DNA of 64,000 nucleotides, from positions 1-64,000 of the forward strand of contig DVMW01000018.1 of the NCBI GenBank assembly GCA_018714805.1, written 5' to 3'. The position numbers and the translations under genes were made by a program. This document shows positions 59,403-64,000 of this stretch, one piece after another. A model generated the notes under the pieces. The model made no database searches, had not been told where the DNA came from, and worked only from the letters and a program-made list of their open reading frames with translations. Position 1 is the first letter of the stretch. Every line of letters starts with the position of its first letter. The DNA comes from Candidatus Fimenecus excrementigallinarum (GTDB lineage Bacteria; Bacillota; Clostridia; Oscillospirales; Acutalibacteraceae).

Positions 59403-60122
59403 ATGCGTAGACGCGTGCGTTTGCAGGTTGCGGCGGCGGCCGTGCTGTTTTTGTCCGGGCTGTCTTATTTTCTCTATTCCGTCCATGCGGTTTGGCAGTC
59501 CCCGCAAAGTGCGGATGCGTCGGCGGTCACAGTCCTGATTGACCCCGGTCACGGCGGGGTCGACGGCGGCGCCGTTGCGCCGGACGGGACCGCGGAAAAG
59601 GATTTGAACCTGCAAATCGCCCTGCTTTTGCGCGAGCAGCTTTCCGCGTTCGGTATCCGTACGGAGATGACGCGCACAACGGATGCTTCCATCCATGACC
59701 AAAGCGCCGAAACCGTCCGGGAAAAGAAGGTTTCCGACATCCACAACCGGATGCAGCTGATGGAAGAAACGGAAAACTGCCTGTTCGTCAGCATCCACCA
59801 AAACAAATTTTCCGACCCCTCGCTTTCGGGTACGCAGGTCTTTTACGCCCCGAAGGTCACGCAAAGCGCCGCGCTTGCCGATTCCATTCAGAACAGCGTA
59901 CGGACGCTTTTGCAGCCGGAAAACGACCGGCAGATTAAGCCGAGCGACAATTCAATTTATTTGCTTTTTTACGCGCAAAAGCCCGCCGTGCTTGTCGAGT
60001 GCGGGTTTTTATCCAACGCCGGCGAGCTGCAAAGCTTGCAGCAGGCGGCGTACCGGCAAAAGCTTGCGTTTTGCATTGCAGCCGGGATATTGTCATATCT
60101 GCATACGCAGCAGGGGAGGTAG
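59403..60122 (+). CDS. cwlD: N-acetylmuramoyl-L-alanine amidase CwlD
   Basis: 239 residues. An N-terminal signal/anchor helix (VAAAAVLFLSGLSYFLYSV) precedes an Amidase_3 zinc domain: first His in LIDPGHGGVDGGA, Glu in TAEKDLNLQIALLL, second His in FVSIHQNKFSDP, and the catalytic Glu in AVLVECGFLSN. Size and single-domain layout match CwlD, which with PdaA makes muramic-delta-lactam in spore cortex so that germination enzymes can act. A generic vegetative amidase is the alternative, but those usually carry extra wall-binding repeats, which are absent here. GGGGTGA lies just upstream of the ATG, and radA follows 5 bases after the stop. Confidence 0.9.
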   Translation: MRRRVRLQVAAAAVLFLSGLSYFLYSVHAVWQSPQSADASAVTVLIDPGHGGVDGGAVAPDGTAEKDLNLQIALLLREQLSAFGIRTEMTRTTDASIHDQSAETVREKKVSDIHNRMQLMEETENCLFVSIHQNKFSDPSLSGTQVFYAPKVTQSAALADSIQNSVRTLLQPENDRQIKPSDNSIYLLFYAQKPAVLVECGFLSNAGELQSLQQAAYRQKLAFCIAAGILSYLHTQQGR

Positions 60123-60127
60123 GGCCT

Positions 60128-61510
60128 ATGGCGGCCGCCGCAAAAACCGTATATGTCTGCTCGGCCTGCGGCTATGCGTCCTCCAAATGGTACGGACAAT
60201 GCCCGGCTTGCCGGGAGTGGAACACGCTCGAGGAGGAACTGCGCGCGCCCGCAGCACCGGCTTCCAAGCGCCGCGGCGCGGCGAGTTCGGGACTGAACCG
60301 CAGCAGCGTGCAAAAGCTTGCTGAAATTACAGCCGATACGGAGCATCGGTTCGACACCGGCCTGCGCGAGCTCAACCGCGTGCTCGGCGGCGGGCTTGTA
60401 AAGGGTTCTCTGGTGCTTTTAAGCGGCGACCCCGGCATTGGGAAGTCGACCCTGCTTTTGCAAATCTGCGAGCATCTCGGAAAAGGGCTGCGCGTTTTGT
60501 ATGTTTCCGGCGAGGAATCTGCGCACCAGCTCAAGCTGCGCGCCTCGCGGCTCGGCGTTTCGACGGACAACCTTTCTCTGCTTTGCGAAACGGATGCGCA
60601 GTATATTTGCGAGGTTCTGGCGTCTGAGAAGCCGGACGTCGTGATGATTGATTCCATCCAGACAATGAACATCCCGGAGCTGAGCTCCTCTTTCGGTAGT
60701 GTCACGCAGGTACGTGAAACGACCAATCTGTTTATGCGTACCGCCAAAACGCTGAACATCCCGATTGTGATTGTCGGACACGTCAACAAGGACGGCAACA
60801 TCGCCGGCCCGAAGGTGCTCGAGCACATCGTGGACGCGGTTCTGTATTTTGAAGGCGACCGCAACCTTTCCTACCGCATCCTGCGCGCGGTAAAAAACCG
60901 CTATGGCTCGACCAATGAGATTGGCGTATTTGAAATGCAGGATAAGGGGCTTATCGAGGTCGAAAATCCGTCCATGATGCTGCTTTCCGGGCGGCCGAAA
61001 AATGTTTCCGGCTCCTGCGTCGCGTGCATCATGGAGGGCTCGCGCCCGATTATGGCGGAAGTGCAGAGCCTTGTTACCCCGACCGGCTTCGGTACGCCGC
61101 GGCGTATGGCGACCGGCGTCGACTACGGGCGTGTTGCCATGCTTTTGGCCGTCCTCGAAAAAAGAGCCGGGTACTTTGTCGGCAATATGGATTGCTATGT
61201 CAATGTCGTCGGCGGCTTGAAAATTGACGAACCCGCCTGTGATTTGTCCGTTGCGCTTGCCGTTGTGTCCGGCCTCAAGGACGTCCCTGTGCCTGAAAAC
61301 GTGCTTGCGTTCGGCGAAGTCGGGCTCGGCGGCGAAATCCGTGCGGTTACAGCCTGCGAGCAGCGCATACGCGAAGCGGAAAAGCTCGGGTTCCAAAAAT
61401 GCGTTGTGCCGAAATACAATCTCCTGAAAATTCGAAAACATTTAAAAGCGGATATGGAGGTTGTCGGCGTTACCAATGTTCGCCAGGCTTTTGATGCGAT
61501 TATCGGATAG
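60128..61510 (+). CDS. radA: DNA repair protein RadA (Sms)
   Basis: 460 residues from the ATG at 60128 behind GGGGAGG. Zinc finger C11-x2-C14 and C25-x2-C28, RecA-like ATPase with Walker A GDPGIGKST and LYVSGEES, the KNRYGSTNE form of the KNRFG motif, and a C-terminal Lon-protease-like domain (LLAVLEKRAGYFVGNMDCYV onward). RadA drives branch migration in recombination and transformation. It follows cwlD by 5 bases, and a small unknown gene follows 22 bases later. Confidence 0.97.
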   Translation: MAAAAKTVYVCSACGYASSKWYGQCPACREWNTLEEELRAPAAPASKRRGAASSGLNRSSVQKLAEITADTEHRFDTGLRELNRVLGGGLVKGSLVLLSGDPGIGKSTLLLQICEHLGKGLRVLYVSGEESAHQLKLRASRLGVSTDNLSLLCETDAQYICEVLASEKPDVVMIDSIQTMNIPELSSSFGSVTQVRETTNLFMRTAKTLNIPIVIVGHVNKDGNIAGPKVLEHIVDAVLYFEGDRNLSYRILRAVKNRYGSTNEIGVFEMQDKGLIEVENPSMMLLSGRPKNVSGSCVACIMEGSRPIMAEVQSLVTPTGFGTPRRMATGVDYGRVAMLLAVLEKRAGYFVGNMDCYVNVVGGLKIDEPACDLSVALAVVSGLKDVPVPENVLAFGEVGLGGEIRAVTACEQRIREAEKLGFQKCVVPKYNLLKIRKHLKADMEVVGVTNVRQAFDAIIG

Positions 61511-61532
61511 CAAAAGGCAGGAGGGCAAGGGT

Positions 61533-61784
61533 ATGCGAAAAAGAAAGTGGGCCAATTTCTGCGGCTCTGTTTTGGCCGGCACAACGCTTGTTTGCACGGC
61601 GGCGGCCGCGCGCAGTATGCAGCGCAAGTTCGGTACAAAAAACGAAGCGTTCCGCGCCGACCTTTCGCATTTTGCCGGGTACGCGTTCGAACGGCTCGTG
61701 CTTGCCAACCCGAAGGTTGTAGATAAGCTCGCTCCGTATTTCGGGGACGAGACGGAAGATAAAATATTGGAGGAAGTACAATGA
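61533..61784 (+). CDS. Small protein with N-terminal hydrophobic segment, unknown
   Basis: 83 residues from the ATG at 61533, chosen by GGAGGG about 7 bases upstream. The basic start (MRKRKWANF) leads to a hydrophobic stretch (CGSVLAGTTLVCTAAAA), so it may be membrane-anchored or exported. The rest is polar with LSHFAGYAFERLVLANPKVV and an acidic tail (GDETEDKILEEVQ). I do not recognise the family. It lies between radA and nanA; its stop overlaps the nanA start (ATGA), which suggests coupled translation with sialic acid lyase. Confidence 0.65.
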   Translation: MRKRKWANFCGSVLAGTTLVCTAAAARSMQRKFGTKNEAFRADLSHFAGYAFERLVLANPKVVDKLAPYFGDETEDKILEEVQ

Positions 61785-62662
61785 AGGACTACAAAGGCGT
61801 TTACGCCGCGCTTATGACGCCGTTCCACGAGGACGGGAGCTTGGACCGGGAGGGCCTTGTCCGCCTGGCCGAGCACTGCATTCACGCTGGCCTTACCGGG
61901 CTTTACGTCGGCGGCAGCACCGGTGAGGGCTTTCTGCTGACGGAGGAGGAGCGCATGGAGGTGTTCCGCATTGTCGGCAAGGCGATGGCGGGCAAGTGCA
62001 ATCTGTTTGCGCATGTCGGCGCGATTTCGACGGACAGCGCCATTCGTATGGCAAAGGTCGCGGAGGACAGCGGCTTTGACGCGGTCAGCGCCGTTGCGCC
62101 TTTCTACTATTCGTTCCCGCTCGAGGCGATAAAGGCATATTACAGCGACATCATGCACGCGACGTCGCTGCCGATGCTTATGTACAATTTCCCGAACGCC
62201 GGCGGCTTCAACGGGATGCTGGACGTTGTAAATTCGTTTATCCGCGACGACAAGCTTCTCGGGATAAAGCACACGTCGCAGAACCTGTTTGAGCTTGAAC
62301 AGTTCAAGCATCTCGAGCGCGAGCTGTTTGTCTTCAACGGATTTGACGAAATGCTTGTCGCCGGTCTTTCCATGGGCGCTGACGGCGGCATTGGCAGCAC
62401 CTATAACTTCATGCCGGAGATTATTCTCGACATTTACAACAACTTCGTCCGCGGCGATATTCAGGCGGCGCAGAAGGCGCAGGAAAAGGCCGATGAAATT
62501 ATCACCGCGATTATTCCTTACGGGACGTTCCAGATGGAAAAAGAAATCTTAAACGAGCTCGGCGTTCCCGTAGGCGGCTGCCGCAAGCCCTTCCTGCCGC
62601 TGAGCGCGGAGGGAAAACAGAAGGCAAAGGAAATTGCCGCCATGCTCAAAAGCGGGGTGTAA
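61781..62662 (+). CDS. nanA: N-acetylneuraminate lyase
   Basis: 293 residues, DHDPS/NAL superfamily TIM barrel. The carboxylate-binding loop is YVGGSTGEGFLLT, the catalytic Tyr is Y135 in LMYNFPNAGG and the Schiff-base Lys is K163 in GIKHTSQNL. The aromatic FYYSF segment and the KHTSQNL pattern favour sialic acid lyase over dihydrodipicolinate synthase, and the adjacent nanE gene settles it. It cleaves N-acetylneuraminate to N-acetylmannosamine and pyruvate in the cytoplasm, first step of sialic acid breakdown. It shares ATGA with the preceding small gene. The rest of the nan set (transporter, nanK) is not in the window. Confidence 0.93.
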   Translation: MKDYKGVYAALMTPFHEDGSLDREGLVRLAEHCIHAGLTGLYVGGSTGEGFLLTEEERMEVFRIVGKAMAGKCNLFAHVGAISTDSAIRMAKVAEDSGFDAVSAVAPFYYSFPLEAIKAYYSDIMHATSLPMLMYNFPNAGGFNGMLDVVNSFIRDDKLLGIKHTSQNLFELEQFKHLERELFVFNGFDEMLVAGLSMGADGGIGSTYNFMPEIILDIYNNFVRGDIQAAQKAQEKADEIITAIIPYGTFQMEKEILNELGVPVGGCRKPFLPLSAEGKQKAKEIAAMLKSGV

Positions 62663-62665
62663 GCG

Positions 62666-63370
62666 TTGGCGCATATCAAAAAGGGCAGCTTGATTATCAG
62701 CTGCCAGGCGGTCAAGGGCGAGCCTTTATACGGCTATAATATCATGCACCTGATGGCAAAAGCGGCGCAAGAGGGCGGCGCGGACGGCATACGCTGCAAT
62801 TACGTGTCGGATATCAATTCCATCAAGGCGGCGGTCAATCTGCCGACGATTGGCATCATCAAAGCGGAATACCCGGACAGCGACGTCTACATTACGCCGA
62901 CGAAAAAAGAGGTCCGCGCGCTTTTGGAGGAAACGGATACGGAGGTTGTTGCGCTCGACGCAACGCTTCGCGCGCGCCCGAACGGTGAAAAGCTGGAGGA
63001 CCTGGTCCGCTATATCCGCGCGCAGAAGCCGCAGGTCGAAATCATGGCGGATATCGCCGATATGGACGATGCGAAATACGCGGATTCTCTCGGCTTCGAC
63101 TACATCGGCTGCACTCTGCGCAGCTATACGGCGTCTACCAAAGGAATCGCTATTCCGGACTGCGACTTTATTGCCGAGCTTGTCCGAACGGTTCGCGCGC
63201 ACGTTATCGCGGAGGGCGGTATCTGGGAGGCAGGCCAGCTTGAAAAGGTATGGGCGGCTAAGCCTTACGCGGTGGTCATCGGCTCGGCCGTCACGCGCCC
63301 GCGGGATATTACCGCGCGGTTCCGGCGTGTAACGGACGCCTGCAAGCCGACCTGCGGCGCAGAAGTATAA
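62666..63370 (+). CDS. nanE: N-acetylmannosamine-6-phosphate 2-epimerase
   Basis: 234 residues starting at TTG 62666, three bases after the nanA stop, with GGGGTG about 7 bases upstream. TIM-barrel epimerase: LIISCQAVKGEPLYG at the start, GADGIRCNYVSDI, PTIGIIKAEYPDSDVYITPT, the catalytic Lys region in EIMADIADMDDAKYA, and VIAEGGIWEAGQLEKVW with VIGSAVTRPRDIT. It converts ManNAc-6-phosphate to GlcNAc-6-phosphate after NanA and NanK. The nanA-nanE pair indicates growth on sialic acid from host glycans. Confidence 0.95.
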   Translation: MAHIKKGSLIISCQAVKGEPLYGYNIMHLMAKAAQEGGADGIRCNYVSDINSIKAAVNLPTIGIIKAEYPDSDVYITPTKKEVRALLEETDTEVVALDATLRARPNGEKLEDLVRYIRAQKPQVEIMADIADMDDAKYADSLGFDYIGCTLRSYTASTKGIAIPDCDFIAELVRTVRAHVIAEGGIWEAGQLEKVWAAKPYAVVIGSAVTRPRDITARFRRVTDACKPTCGAEV

Positions 63371-63409
63371 AAAATACATTCGGCATATGCCGGAAAAGGC
63401 TATGAGAAT

Positions 63410-64000
63410 ATGCAGACGATTTCTTTAAACGAGAAGAAAATCCTTGTCACGGGCGCCGCCGGGTTTATCGGCGCAAACCTTGTTTTGGAGCTTTTAAAAA
63501 CCGTTCCCGGGGTTACGGTCATCGGCGTAGACAATATGAACGCCTACTATGACGTTTCCATCAAGGAATACCGGCTGCGTGAAATCGAAAAAACAGCCGC
63601 GGCGCATACGGACTGTACCTGGGTCTTTCGGAAGGCGGATATTGCGGATGCGGCCGCTGTGCAGCTGCTCTTTCAAATTTACGAGCCGGAGATTGTGGTG
63701 AATCTGGCCGCGCAGGCCGGCGTTCGGTACAGCATAACCAACCCGGACGCGTATATTGCCTCCAATCTGGTCGGCTTCTATAACATTTTAGAGGCTTGCC
63801 GGCACGCTTGTGTGGAACACCTGGTCTATGCGTCCTCTTCTTCTGTCTACGGGGGGAACACCAAGGTGCCGTTTTCCACGGACGACAAGGTGGACAACCC
63901 CGTCAGCCTTTACGCGGCAACCAAAAAAAGCAACGAGCTTATGGCGCACGCCTACAGCAAGCTTTATAACATTCCCTCAACGGGTCTGCGCTTCTTTACG
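63410..64000 (+). CDS. NAD-dependent nucleotide-sugar epimerase (UDP-glucuronate 4-epimerase-like), 3' truncated
   Basis: 197 codons to the window end. Extended SDR protein: NAD-binding GAAGFIGANL, VVNLAAQAGVRYSI, catalytic Ser/Tyr region YASSSSVYGG and Y-A-A-T-K at SLYAATKKSNELMA. The insertion DNMNAYYDVSIKEYRLREI and AAQAGVRYS resemble UDP-glucuronate 4-epimerases (CapI/GAE group) more than GalE. It would supply galacturonate-type sugars for surface polysaccharide. GGAAAAGG lies about 13 bases before the ATG at 63410; an ATG at 63402 is out of frame. The C-terminal substrate domain is beyond the window. Confidence 0.88.
   Translation, partial: MQTISLNEKKILVTGAAGFIGANLVLELLKTVPGVTVIGVDNMNAYYDVSIKEYRLREIEKTAAAHTDCTWVFRKADIADAAAVQLLFQIYEPEIVVNLAAQAGVRYSITNPDAYIASNLVGFYNILEACRHACVEHLVYASSSSVYGGNTKVPFSTDDKVDNPVSLYAATKKSNELMAHAYSKLYNIPSTGLRFFT

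Noticed and set aside
1..64000. CRISPR array, rRNA genes, insertion sequence or prophage
   Set aside because: No regularly spaced repeats, rRNA core words, transposase/integrase motifs or phage structural genes were seen.

Overview
The window looks like a chromosomal segment of a GC-rich, endospore-forming member of the Clostridia, most likely a gut-type Oscillospirales/Ruminococcaceae relative; the genus cannot be fixed from sequence alone. The evidence is the sporulation genes scattered through otherwise housekeeping DNA (a 26-codon spoVM, an alpha/beta-type SASP, spoIIID, spmA-spmB, cwlD), Gram-positive style AGGAGG ribosome sites, sigmaA-type promoters with 17-bp spacers, and Firmicutes synteny (prkC-rsgA-thiN-spoVM, tepA-ftsK/spoIIIE). 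The sialic acid genes nanA-nanE, a sulfatase, a family 2 glycoside hydrolase and a GPH sugar symporter suggest a host-glycan diet.

Layout. 1-3029: end of a PASTA serine/threonine kinase, rsgA, thiN, a small membrane protein and spoVM. 3030-3840: an AT-rich patch with a GNAT acetyltransferase that stands out as foreign. 3841-16035: nadE (-), an AlaA-like aminotransferase, SASP (-), spoIIID, an unusual isoleucyl-tRNA synthetase, a DUF1858 protein, trmK, a Nif3-family gene, rqcH, DUF378 (-) and metK (-) behind a SAM-I riboswitch. 16285-20630 (all -): a flavodoxin-fold oxidoreductase, ribU behind an FMN riboswitch, and the overlapping cluster manA-ydcF/sanA-MFS. 20786-26862 (+): sulfatase, aspartate aminotransferase, ispD-ispF, GPH symporter, gtrA. 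26945-29401 (+): an amino-acid ABC transporter whose binding protein appears circularly permuted. 29463-31067 (-): ilvA-ridA. 31239-37077 (+): trpS-ybaK and potABCD plus a small unknown gene.

37120-43652: an unknown lipoprotein (-), a GtrB-type glycosyltransferase with a GtrII-type polytopic transferase, a tRNA-Leu(UAG) (-), a GH2 enzyme and a WYL regulator. 43791-47374: pgk-tpiA-gpmI. 47357-48455 (-): spmB and spmA. 48570-48857: an AbrB-type regulator. 48916-52671 (-): acn-icd-rex, linking 2-oxoglutarate synthesis to the NADH sensor Rex. 52936-57383 (+): tepA, ftsK/spoIIIE, a ComEC-like metallo-beta-lactamase protein and DUF3006. 57521-59256: rpsB-tsf. 59403-63370: cwlD, radA, a small unknown gene, nanA and nanE. 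The window ends inside a nucleotide-sugar epimerase gene.

The two most notable items are the circularly permuted solute-binding protein (26945-27826) and the isoleucyl-tRNA synthetase with a rearranged GXHH signature (7917-11054), a change tied to strong mupirocin resistance. No CRISPR array, rRNA operon, transposase or prophage was seen. No gene-free stretch exceeds about 285 bases; the longest (37555-37838) holds a hairpin and a promoter.
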